22,291 nucleotides of DNA from positions 1 through 22,291 of the forward strand of contig JAURLM010000049.1 in NCBI GenBank assembly GCA_030831265.1. Reading direction: 5' to 3'. Position numbers and translations under genes: made by a program. How positions within the stretch are numbered: position 1 is the first letter of the stretch; each line of letters starts with the position of its first letter. The DNA comes from Chloroflexota bacterium. GTDB taxonomy: Bacteria > Chloroflexota > Dehalococcoidia > Lucifugimonadales > Lucifugimonadaceae. The notes below the pieces were generated by a model that saw nothing but the letters and a program-made list of their open reading frames with translations, was not told where the DNA came from and searched no databases. Shown here piece by piece: positions 6,516-14,159 of this stretch.

Positions 6516-7834
6516 CGCGCTGCTGCCTGCGGGGCAAGTGAACGCGCAATCTCCATCGCACGGAGGAAACTCTGGCTCATGTAGCCGGAAAGTAGCGCCC
6601 TTGCCTGTTCCGGTTTTTTACCTTTGAGTAATTCACGTCCCTGCGCTGCCATGACATAGGCGGATTCCAGTAGTTCGGCCTGTAGCGGCTTCCATGCAGC
6701 GCGTATCTGTGCTCGACGCTCTGCATCTGCGTTCAAGCCTGATTGCGTGATGCGGTAGAACTGCCACCACGGGCTGTCATCAGAGGGTGATTCGCCGCCT
6801 ATCGACAGCGCCTTTGGCAGATCTCCTTCGACAAAGACCGGCAGGTACAGGGTCATGCACGGTGAATACAGGCCGCACCAGTAGACCGGTAAGCGTTCAC
6901 CGGTTGAGCACAGGTCAGCGACGAGCGTCGCGGCTGAGGTGCCTTTTTCGTCGCCCTCGGTGCGGTGCAGGCAGACAGAAACCTGACCGTTGACATCTTC
7001 AACGAGCGGTTCGCCCGGGTTCACGCCGTCTGAGTGGTCTGAAAGCACTTGCATAACGGTCTTCACATCGACATTGCCGGAACGCTGGTTGATGAGCGTC
7101 TCCGTACGGCACTGGCGAGCGATTCCGCTTGTTGATTCGGCGCGGTCAGCGTAGACGTTGGAAAAATTGAACTCGTCGCCAAAGCCCATCTCGTACAGCC
7201 CGGCCTCCGTCGCACGACGCTTTGCTCCCGGCGAAACGCGGTCCGCGGGGCCGCCGAGTGTGCACACGTTGGAGATGGTTGCTGTGTTTACTACTCGGCG
7301 AATCGCCCAGTCATGACCAACAGCCTCAATGATGTACGCCTCGTGCGGGTCGGCGACGATGTATGAGTTGTCGTAAGTGCGGATACCGGCCGAGTTTTCA
7401 AATTTGCCCTGCCCGAATTCTGAGACAAGGCCAGTGATGACCTCAACAGCTTCATCTGCACTGGCAGCGCGCTCAAGCGCAAAGCGCACAAGCTCCATGC
7501 CGATCAACTTTGGCTCGCTCGACGGCTGAAGCTTCGTGGGAAGAGCCTCGTTACCGATGACTACCTGGTGCTCATTGAACCCGTGTTCGTAACCGGCACA
7601 CCAGAACGGCCTCGAACCAACATGCCGATACGTTTCACGCGCCTGTGGAACCTTTACGAACTGAGCACCTGCATCTCCCTGTTCGTGAACCGCATGTGGC
7701 CGTAGCAATAGCGGTTGTGCCTCTTCCTGGGGGCGGTCAGAGTTTTTTCCGAAGATCACCTGCCCGTTTGCCGTAGCTGATGGCAGCGCGACCATCGTGT
7801 CGCATGAAAATGGTGGAGTCCGCAGCGGGTTCAT
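6512..7834 (-). CDS. Secernin-type protein, peptidase C69 family (Ntn hydrolase)
   Basis: This 440-residue protein is recognisably secernin-like: 'SCDTMVALPSATANG' followed by 'VIFGKNSDRPQEEAQ' at residues 10-40. Cys11 is the expected N-terminal nucleophile, exposed after removal of the first ten residues, as in dipeptidase A/C69 enzymes. 'FENSAGIRTYDNSYIVAD', 'EAYIIEAVGHDWA', and 'TISNVCTLGGPAD' are further family stretches, and the length matches. C69 enzymes cleave dipeptides or other amide bonds; secernins have no settled substrate. A strong Shine-Dalgarno AAGGAG (7841-7846) lies 6 nt before the ATG. The gene overlaps the downstream IMPase-like gene by 4 nt, so the pair is one operon. It diverges from the flavoprotein gene across 163 bp. 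Confidence 0.9.
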   Translation of the reverse strand: MNPLRTPPFSCDTMVALPSATANGQVIFGKNSDRPQEEAQPLLLRPHAVHEQGDAGAQFVKVPQARETYRHVGSRPFWCAGYEHGFNEHQVVIGNEALPTKLQPSSEPKLIGMELVRFALERAASADEAVEVITGLVSEFGQGKFENSAGIRTYDNSYIVADPHEAYIIEAVGHDWAIRRVVNTATISNVCTLGGPADRVSPGAKRRATEAGLYEMGFGDEFNFSNVYADRAESTSGIARQCRTETLINQRSGNVDVKTVMQVLSDHSDGVNPGEPLVEDVNGQVSVCLHRTEGDEKGTSAATLVADLCSTGERLPVYWCGLYSPCMTLYLPVFVEGDLPKALSIGGESPSDDSPWWQFYRITQSGLNADAERRAQIRAAWKPLQAELLESAYVMAAQGRELLKGKKPEQARALLSGYMSQSFLRAMEIARSLAPQAAAR

Positions 7835-7997
7835 TTGCCGCTCCTTGAGCCTGCACTATTGGGTAGTGGGTCATTTTTACGTGGCAATGTTACAGATGGT
7901 CAACGAAACAGGGACACAGCAGGCATTTGTGGTTTAGTCTTACGCGCCATTTGGATTTGAAATCGCAGGTGTTAACTGGCATACGGGGGAGAGACGC

Positions 7998-9149
7998 ATG
8001 GCCGGAAAGCGAATAGTTGTGCTGGGCGGAGGCTTTGGTGGTGTAGCTGCAGCACGCACCGCCAGGGGACTATTACCAGCAGAGCATTCTGTCACGCTGA
8101 TAGACCGCAATCGCGTATCCCGGCTCTGTGGCATGAATCCACTGTTAATCGTCGGTGAGCGTGATGTGCGCAAGACAGGTCGATCGCTTGGACAGCTTGC
8201 GAACCGTGGAATCGACTTCGTGGAGTCAGAGATAAGTTCTATCGACACGGCGGGCAAAGTCGTTCATACGGCAAGCGGTGGATTTGAATACGACTACCTC
8301 GTTGTCGCGCTCGGTGCTGCGTATGACTGGGATGCAGTACCCGGTTCTGAGCTTGCGTACTCCTTCTACAACTTCGATACCGCACGCAGGTTACGCCGCA
8401 GGTTGAGTCGGTTCCGTCGCGGAAAGCTGGTCATATCTGTCACGGCACCGCCATACAAGTGCCCGCCCGCGCCGTTCGAGACGGCAATGATGATTCACTG
8501 GTACTTCCGGAAGCAGGGCATCCGTACGGACAGCGAGATCATGGTGACGATACCGGAGCCTGCGCCGATGGCAGTGGCAGGCCCGCTGGCAGCGCAACAG
8601 CTACGAGAAGACATGGAGAAGCGCGGCATCGAGCTGCGCACAGGGATCGGAATCAAGGAGATACGACCGGATGCGATGGAGGCGGAGTACAGCGATGGCT
8701 CTTCAATAGCAGCCGATGTGATTGTGACTGTGCCCCTTCACCGTGTCCCGAAGATTGTCTCGGAATCAGGGCTTACGGCGGGCAAGCCCTGGACACCTGT
8801 TACCGCAGGAACGCTGGAAACGGGTTTGAGGGATGTCTTCGCTATTGGTGACGTGAACGTGGTCCCGTTTGCCGAGGGCAAGGCACTGCCAAAGGCAGGC
8901 GTCTTCGCTTCCGGACAGGGAGAAAACGTTGGAGCACGCATCGCATCTCGCATCCTTGGAACAGCGGAACCTGAGGCATACGACGGTTCAGGTGAATGCT
9001 TCCTCGCGTACTCGACGGGACAGTCGGCAATGGTTGGCGGGACGTTCCTGGGCAACGCCGGCCCACAGGTCGCCCTCAAGCCGCCGACGGCTGCCGGTAT
9101 GCGCAGCAAGGAGCGTTTCGAGCGAGAATGGCGCCGGTTCAAGATTTAG
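7998..9149 (+). CDS. FAD-dependent pyridine-nucleotide-disulfide-like oxidoreductase, FCSD/SQR-like
   Basis: This 383-residue flavoprotein opens with the dinucleotide-binding 'VVLGGGFGGVAAAR' (residues 8-20). It has the 'VVALGAAYDWD' strand near 103 and the second FAD motif 'VFAIGDVN' with Asp285. The segment 'PPYKCPPAPFETAMM' (Cys155) and the later 'GSGECFLAYSTGQSAMV' (Cys334) match the flavocytochrome c sulfide dehydrogenase/SQR pattern, where two such cysteines form a redox disulfide over the flavin. Cys44 is a third candidate. Sulfide or persulfide oxidation is therefore possible, but no cytochrome subunit, signal peptide or sulfur gene is adjacent. An NADH- or quinone-linked role is equally open. 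A strong GGGGGAGAG ribosome binding site (7985-7993) fixes the ATG. Confidence 0.85.
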   Translation: MAGKRIVVLGGGFGGVAAARTARGLLPAEHSVTLIDRNRVSRLCGMNPLLIVGERDVRKTGRSLGQLANRGIDFVESEISSIDTAGKVVHTASGGFEYDYLVVALGAAYDWDAVPGSELAYSFYNFDTARRLRRRLSRFRRGKLVISVTAPPYKCPPAPFETAMMIHWYFRKQGIRTDSEIMVTIPEPAPMAVAGPLAAQQLREDMEKRGIELRTGIGIKEIRPDAMEAEYSDGSSIAADVIVTVPLHRVPKIVSESGLTAGKPWTPVTAGTLETGLRDVFAIGDVNVVPFAEGKALPKAGVFASGQGENVGARIASRILGTAEPEAYDGSGECFLAYSTGQSAMVGGTFLGNAGPQVALKPPTAAGMRSKERFEREWRRFKI

Positions 9150-9215
9150 TTGGCCTGATGTTGCCTATTTGTTTAGAGCACAGGCGTTGCGATGCGTATC
9201 TCGGGAGTGTGACTG

Positions 9216-9515
9216 ATGATTGTCGTAAGGCGAACTTATCTACCGAAGCCCGGCACAGGCGGCAAGCTGCTGAAGCTGGTTCGTGAAGCTGCTGGTGAGA
9301 TGGCAGACGCCGGTTTCCCTCGGCCGCGCGTGTTCAAGGCATGGCACGGCGGACACGGTACGGTTTTCACAGACCAGGAGTGGGATTCGATCGCCGCGTA
9401 CGAGCAGTCACGCGACGCTGTACGGCGTACGTCTGCAATTACCAGCATGTTTGAGAACATCTACCCGCTGCTGGCTGAGACGCACGACACGCAAATACTT
9501 GAAGCAGTGGAGTAG
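9216..9515 (+). CDS. Small protein, probably dimeric alpha/beta-barrel (ABM/NIPSNAP-like) fold
   Basis: The 99-residue protein starts MIVVRRTYLPKPGTGGKLLKL, a first strand and helix typical of ferredoxin-like dimeric barrel proteins. A second strand pair follows ('RVFKAWHGGHGTVFTDQEW'), then a helix with 'AAYEQSRDAVRRT' and a tail 'MFENIYPLLAETHDTQILE' that fits the final strand. These proteins are often small oxygenases, heme- or substrate-binding subunits, but no catalytic residue can be assigned. A GGGAG ribosome binding site (9203-9207) supports the ATG. It follows the flavoprotein by 66 nt on the same strand and may be co-transcribed. The fold assignment rests on pattern only. Confidence 0.7.
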   Translation: MIVVRRTYLPKPGTGGKLLKLVREAAGEMADAGFPRPRVFKAWHGGHGTVFTDQEWDSIAAYEQSRDAVRRTSAITSMFENIYPLLAETHDTQILEAVE

Positions 9516-9532
9516 GGCCCGGCCGAAGCGTG

Positions 9533-10513
9533 TTACCGCGCCGTCACAAGCGCCATTGTGCGCTCCACGTCGACCACCAGCGGGCCGTTCACGTCCAGCG
9601 TCACGGTGACCTCGGTGTTCGGCAGCAGCTCTACCTCGCGCTCGCCATCCAGCGCAACGGTTCCCGGCCTCAGTGGTACAGGCATGGCCTCGCCCGGCTG
9701 CAACACTCGCCATCCCATCACATCGATACTGGAGACAAGTCCCGGCCCAACAGGTGCGTTGATTCGGGTTGCGGTTTCATCCGGTTCACCGTCAAAGCGC
9801 AGATACAGCCCGAACGGTTCGTCGATGGCGATGTGCTTTAGTCGTGCGCCAATTGCCGAAAGACCGATGCTGGCCGGTTCGGCCCGGGTCAGGAACATTG
9901 AGTAGAGCGATTGCAGCTCCCAGACAGCCCGTGCGCCAACGAACATCTGTCGCGATACCGCTGCATCTACAAGTGCAACATCAATTTTCTTGCCGTCCAC
10001 TTCGATGTCAAGCTGCTTGCTGCGCCGACACGCGTCTTCGATTGACACCCGGCCGGTTGCCACCGCTCCGGCAGCCAGCCCCGCCAGTGTGCCCTCCGTC
10101 ATGCGCGGGAAGACGTTGTTGGTTCCAGTCGAGATGGGCAGCATCGGCACGCCGTTCACGCCTTTGGAAACCACGCGGTTCGTGCCGTCTCCACCAAGCG
10201 TGATGATGCAGCTTGCGCCCATTTCGGACATCATCTCAGCGGCACGCGTAGAGTCGTTTTGTGAACCGGTCGGCACCTGGTCGAGTAGTTCAGCTTCGAT
10301 CTGACCTGTTGAGTCGTAGATTGCTGGCCGGGAGAGACCCGACATGTCTGGCATCACCAGCACGCGCTCGACGTCCATTGCAATGAGTCCGGCGAAAACA
10401 CGGCGCAGGATGTTTGCCTTCTCCTGGTTGGAGACGACACGACCCTGCGCCACGAGGCGCCTGATGTCTTTACCTGCGGACGGATTGGCAATGATGCCTA
10501 CGGTTGAAGTCAA
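9533..10513 (-). CDS. ATP-NAD kinase family protein, AcoX-like
   Basis: This 326-residue protein has the NAD-kinase/diacylglycerol-kinase-type 'ITLGGDGTNR' motif (GGDGT at 107-111) and 'PISTGTNNVFP' (about 126-136), after an N-terminal 'VGIIANPSAGKD' strand-loop. The C-terminal half is a beta-rich domain with 'RPGTVALDGEREVELLP', as in AcoX, the uncharacterised NAD-kinase-like protein encoded in acetoin dehydrogenase clusters. It lies 43 nt downstream of a 2-oxoacid dehydrogenase E2 gene, which matches that context. Catalytic activity of AcoX proteins is not established. The start is TTG at 10513 with a GGAG Shine-Dalgarno about 9 nt upstream; no in-frame ATG lies just upstream. Confidence 0.87.
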   Translation of the reverse strand: MTSTVGIIANPSAGKDIRRLVAQGRVVSNQEKANILRRVFAGLIAMDVERVLVMPDMSGLSRPAIYDSTGQIEAELLDQVPTGSQNDSTRAAEMMSEMGASCIITLGGDGTNRVVSKGVNGVPMLPISTGTNNVFPRMTEGTLAGLAAGAVATGRVSIEDACRRSKQLDIEVDGKKIDVALVDAAVSRQMFVGARAVWELQSLYSMFLTRAEPASIGLSAIGARLKHIAIDEPFGLYLRFDGEPDETATRINAPVGPGLVSSIDVMGWRVLQPGEAMPVPLRPGTVALDGEREVELLPNTEVTVTLDVNGPLVVDVERTMALVTAR

Positions 10514-10556
10514 GCCGCGATGCTCCGAGTTTGCTGTGTAAGAACGGCGAGCCGGG

Positions 10557-11765
10557 TTAGCCCAGCATCCATGCCGGCTCCTTCAGGTGCTTGACGACTG
10601 TACGCAGGAATTCTGCCGCTGGTGCGCCGTCCCACGCCCGGTGGTCAAAAGTCAGGCTGAGATGCCCTATAGAGCGGATGACGATCTGGCCGTCGATGAC
10701 TGCCGTGCGCTCCTCGACCCTGCCAAGACCGAGAATGCCGATCTCCGGCGGGTTGAGCAGAGGATCGAAAGCCTCGATGTCGTAGGCGCCTAGGTTGGTG
10801 ATTGAGAATGTGCTCCCGGTCATCTGGTCGATCTTGATCGATCCGTCCTTGGCCGCCTTTGCCAGGTCTCTGACCTCCTTGGCTATCTCAAGCGCAGACT
10901 TCTTCCCGGCGTTGTGAATGACCGGGACTACGAGGCCTTCCGGGAGAGCTACAGCCACGCCAAGGTTTACTTCGTCAAGAATACGAATCTCGTTGCCGAC
11001 GAGGTGTGCGTTGGCCTGTGGGGTCTCCGTGAGTGCCCGCGCCACAGCAGCCAGAACCAGGTCCTGGTACTGCGGGCGGATACGCTCCGTGCGCCACACC
11101 TTGAGTAGCTCACGCTGCAACTCTATGGCAGGAGTCACATCTGCATGAGTGTTCAGCGTTACCGTGGGGATCGCTGCGCTCGCTGACATGCGGCGTGCAA
11201 TAGTGCCGCGCATACCGGTGAGCGGTATCACTTCTCGGACCGGTACTGTGGACGCCGGGGCTGGAGCAGCTGCCTGTGCACCGCCTTCAGCGGCCTTGCG
11301 TACGTCGTCTTCGGTTATGCGTCCGCTAGGACCGGTTCCGGTGATGTTCTCGACATCGACACCGAGTTCTTTCGCCAGCTTGCGCGCTCGCGGCGTTACG
11401 ACGGCGTTGCCGCCAGTACGTGAAGCGCCAGGAGTAGGTCGAGAAGCGGCAGATGCTGTTGGGCCTGGCCTTGAGGCGGCAGGCGCAGCAGGAGCGGCTT
11501 CCGGGGGAAGGTCGGCTGCGGTCTCGCCTTCCGCAAGCAGCAGCCCAAGCACCGTGCCGATGTTTACCGTGGTGCCTTCCTGGACGTTGATGCGGCCCAG
11601 TGTGCCGTCCGCAGTTGCCTCAACTTCAGCGTTGACCTTCGAAGATTCGATCTCGACGAGCTGGTCACCTTTAGTGACAGGGTCCCCGACCTTCTTGAGC
11701 CACTTGATCACGGTCCCGTCGTTCATGCCCATGCCCCATTGGGGCAGAATGATATTTACTGGCAT
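10557..11765 (-). CDS. Dihydrolipoamide acyltransferase (E2) of a 2-oxoacid dehydrogenase complex
   Basis: The 402-residue protein shows the full E2 layout. An N-terminal lipoyl domain has Lys43 in 'IESSKVNAEVEA' as lipoate site. An Ala/Pro-rich linker (about 83-120) follows, then a peripheral subunit-binding domain ('VTPRARKLAKELGVDV', about 123-158). A second Ala/Pro linker leads to the catalytic acyltransferase core, ending with 'TFDHRAWDGAPAA', which contains the active-site His375 and Asp379. E2 passes the acyl group from E1 to CoA. The acyl substrate (acetoin/pyruvate or branched-chain) cannot be told from this sequence. It forms a pair with AcoX; no E1 alpha, E1 beta or E3 gene lies in the window, and the gene upstream is an unrelated lipoprotein 176 bp away. 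Confidence 0.93.
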   Translation of the reverse strand: MPVNIILPQWGMGMNDGTVIKWLKKVGDPVTKGDQLVEIESSKVNAEVEATADGTLGRINVQEGTTVNIGTVLGLLLAEGETAADLPPEAAPAAPAASRPGPTASAASRPTPGASRTGGNAVVTPRARKLAKELGVDVENITGTGPSGRITEDDVRKAAEGGAQAAAPAPASTVPVREVIPLTGMRGTIARRMSASAAIPTVTLNTHADVTPAIELQRELLKVWRTERIRPQYQDLVLAAVARALTETPQANAHLVGNEIRILDEVNLGVAVALPEGLVVPVIHNAGKKSALEIAKEVRDLAKAAKDGSIKIDQMTGSTFSITNLGAYDIEAFDPLLNPPEIGILGLGRVEERTAVIDGQIVIRSIGHLSLTFDHRAWDGAPAAEFLRTVVKHLKEPAWMLG

Positions 11766-11941
11766 CGGTTGTTCCGTTTTTGATTCGTGTTGTTGCTATC
11801 TGTGTGTAGTTTGCGCTGGCCTGGCAACCTGGTTATACACCCGGCATATCCTTGCGGTGAGGATCGTCGCATGATCCGGCGGCGAGTATAGCAATGGCAA
11901 TGGTCCAAGTGCTGGTGCGACATGACGTCAATAACTTCGCT

Positions 11942-13339
11942 TCATCCTGCCATTGCCAGTAGCAGCGGCATGGCTGTGCCGACATCCGGGGCTGCGGTGA
12001 CCACCGTGTACTGCCCGGTAGCAGCATCACCAAAATTCGCAATGATCACAACGACACCTGCATTTGAAAAGGCCATAATCCCCGAATCAAGGCCAATCTC
12101 CACACGGGCAAAATCCTGCGAAGCGTTCATCATCGTCGTCAGCAGCACGTAGAACTGCGCCGCGTCCTGTTGTGGAGTGTCCCAGGCAATGTTTAACGCC
12201 GTCGCATACTGCCCAGCTTCGTTCGTTGCCAGCCTGTACATATCGCCGCCCCAGCCAGCCGCGGCAACAGACGCATCAGTCCGGTCTGCCCCCAGCGCCT
12301 CCATCCAGGTTCTCAGGAAAAACTCGCCCATCACATCGTTATCGACGATGGTCCACCCCGAACCAAAGACCGAACCGGGAACCTCAACATCCACAGGCAG
12401 TTCACGAGAGAAATACTTCTCCGGATGCAAAATCTGCTCGGTGGAGTCCGGCGGGTTGTTGAATGCGGCATCTATGGCTGCCGTGCCGTTGGATATACGT
12501 AGCCTGTCGACGAAACTGGCTCCTTCGACGTAAGGGAATTCCAGGCCTCGCTGCAAGACGTATGGCACAGCCGGTGTCTGAGACATTCCTGCCTGGGCCT
12601 CAGTGAATATCTGTGCCAGTTGCAGCGGAGTCAGGTTTTGCAGAGCGTAAATCTGCTGTGAAGTAGTGGCGTCTCCTTCGACTAGTGCCGTAAACGCCAG
12701 CGACGCGTCACCGTTGTCTTTTAGCTCATCAGTCATCTGGTCAAGACCGAACAGGGCATCCTGGAGACGGTGCACGTATTCATGTGCGTAGGTGAATTCT
12801 TCAGACGGGCCAAAGACCCCTGAGGCCTGCAAAACCACGAACTCTTCGACTTTCGGGTCGTACGCACCAAGTACCTGTGCGTCCAACAGAGCCGCGTATT
12901 CGTCGTACAAATCCGCGTCGGCAGGCATGAGTCCTAGAAGCGTGTACATGCCATCAGCCTGGCGTATCTGCTCCCGGGTTTCTGCATCGCTTATCTGGGC
13001 ACGGACCCATGTATTAAGTGCAGCCTGGTCAAGAAAGCGAAACGGTACCTGCGGAGCGACAGTTGTGCCGCGTATCTTGGCCATTTTTTCGTCAACTGCA
13101 AGAAGGAACGCAGCCAGTTCAGGTGATAATTCACTTCCGCCAACAGCGGTGGCTGTAGGCTCGGCCACGGTCGATGTTGCCGTCGGTTCGACGGTTACAT
13201 TAACCAGCGGAGTTTCTGTGGCGGTTGGGTGTGCCGTCGCGGTCGGAGCGCTCGAATCACCGGAACAGGAAATTACGGCGATCAGCATTAGCAACGCCAT
13301 CAGGCCGGGTATCAATCGAGCGATAAAGTTCAAGTGCAA
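11942..13339 (-). CDS. Lipoprotein with HExxH zinc-metallopeptidase-like domain
   Basis: This 465-residue secreted protein has a signal peptide with hydrophobic core 'LMALLMLIAVISC'. Lipobox Cys25 follows, then a Thr/Pro/Ala linker with repeated 'PTAT' units (about 32-66), common in Chloroflexota surface proteins. The mature domain contains 'YAHEYVHRLQD' (His186-Glu187, His190) and, about 30 residues on, 'ALVEGDAT' with Glu221 as likely third zinc ligand, a gluzincin-like arrangement. It is probably a membrane-anchored extracellular peptidase, though it could be a degenerate relative. The start is TTG at 13339 with a GGAAAG element upstream; a second TTG two codons later is also possible. It is downstream of the HAD gene by 61 nt and could share its transcript. 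Confidence 0.83.
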   Translation of the reverse strand: MHLNFIARLIPGLMALLMLIAVISCSGDSSAPTATAHPTATETPLVNVTVEPTATSTVAEPTATAVGGSELSPELAAFLLAVDEKMAKIRGTTVAPQVPFRFLDQAALNTWVRAQISDAETREQIRQADGMYTLLGLMPADADLYDEYAALLDAQVLGAYDPKVEEFVVLQASGVFGPSEEFTYAHEYVHRLQDALFGLDQMTDELKDNGDASLAFTALVEGDATTSQQIYALQNLTPLQLAQIFTEAQAGMSQTPAVPYVLQRGLEFPYVEGASFVDRLRISNGTAAIDAAFNNPPDSTEQILHPEKYFSRELPVDVEVPGSVFGSGWTIVDNDVMGEFFLRTWMEALGADRTDASVAAAGWGGDMYRLATNEAGQYATALNIAWDTPQQDAAQFYVLLTTMMNASQDFARVEIGLDSGIMAFSNAGVVVIIANFGDAATGQYTVVTAAPDVGTAMPLLLAMAG

Positions 13340-13400
13340 ATTGCTTTCCGGCGGCCACGTTAAGCATGCTTCAGGCGCCGCTTGTCACTGTGTTAACTGC

Positions 13401-14159
13401 TTAATCCAGTAATACGTCCGCCAACTCTGTGAAGTTGGCAACAGTCACATCTGGAAAGTAGCGAGGATTGGTGTCTTCGAACGGCAGGCTGTACCTGTTC
13501 ACGTAAGCGCCGCGCAGTCCGCAGGTGCGTGCCCCCATCACATCGAAAGAGTTGGCGGAGACCATGATCAACTCACCAACCTCCATGTCCAGTTCACGCG
13601 CCGCCCTGCGGTAGACACCGGGGTGAGGTTTGAACACGCCTGCCAGCTCGACTGAAAGAACATCATCGAAATCGTACTTGATGCGGTTCTTGACGAGATG
13701 ATCTAGAAACCACGGATTGCCGTTGGAGAGCGCAACCAGCTTGAACCGGGATTTCAGGCGGTCCAGGCCTTCGACCACTTCCGGGAATGGTGAGAGCATT
13801 TTCCAGCTTTCCATCCACTGCTTGATTGCAGACCGTTCCGGGTCAAGCCCGTTAAGACGGCACACGTACGAAAACGCCTTTTCCACCGTTTCCAGGTACC
13901 CGGAATGGCCAAGCTCAACCAGCGCGTCCTGGTACTGCTCGATGCGTTGGCGGTAACGAAGCTGCTGCCAGAACTCCGACGGGTTCTTGTCACTTCCATG
14001 TTCCCGCAAGAAATCGGCAATGTACGGTGTAAGGCTGCCGCCGAGGTCAAGTACGGTTCCGAAAAGATCGAACGTAAGCGCCTTCGTCTGTTCAAGCTCT
14101 GGTTTCAAGTCTTGCATCTCCGTCGTAATTTCGTGTCTCGGTCCGTCATTTCTTGTCAT
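13401..14159 (-). CDS. HAD-superfamily hydrolase, (S)-2-haloacid dehalogenase type II-like
   Basis: The 252-residue protein holds the HAD motifs in order: nucleophile Asp31 in 'LTFDLFGTVLDL', Ser145-Asn146 in 'VALSNGNPW', Lys177 in 'GVFKPHPGVY', and 'MVSANSFDVMGAR' with Asn203/Asp206. The 'LRYRQRIEQYQ' segment near residue 68 parallels the Arg-containing stretch of L-2-haloacid dehalogenases. The 'SxNxxD' motif also fits the dehalogenase subgroup rather than phosphatases. Activity on 2-haloacids is likely but not proven. The first ATG (14159) lies inside the end of the CorA gene, overlapping by 14 nt. A second in-frame ATG at 14117, after the CorA stop, is an alternative start that leaves the domain intact. 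Confidence 0.85.
   Translation of the reverse strand: MTRNDGPRHEITTEMQDLKPELEQTKALTFDLFGTVLDLGGSLTPYIADFLREHGSDKNPSEFWQQLRYRQRIEQYQDALVELGHSGYLETVEKAFSYVCRLNGLDPERSAIKQWMESWKMLSPFPEVVEGLDRLKSRFKLVALSNGNPWFLDHLVKNRIKYDFDDVLSVELAGVFKPHPGVYRRAARELDMEVGELIMVSANSFDVMGARTCGLRGAYVNRYSLPFEDTNPRYFPDVTVANFTELADVLLD

Noticed and set aside
11149..11874. Plus-strand open frame of 241 codons
   Set aside because: It is antisense to the E2 gene; its Ala/Gly/Ser-rich composition is the mirror of the E2 linkers, and E2 has all its domains.
12792..13412. Plus-strand open frame of 206 codons
   Set aside because: It is antisense to the metallopeptidase-like lipoprotein and shows no recognisable family pattern.
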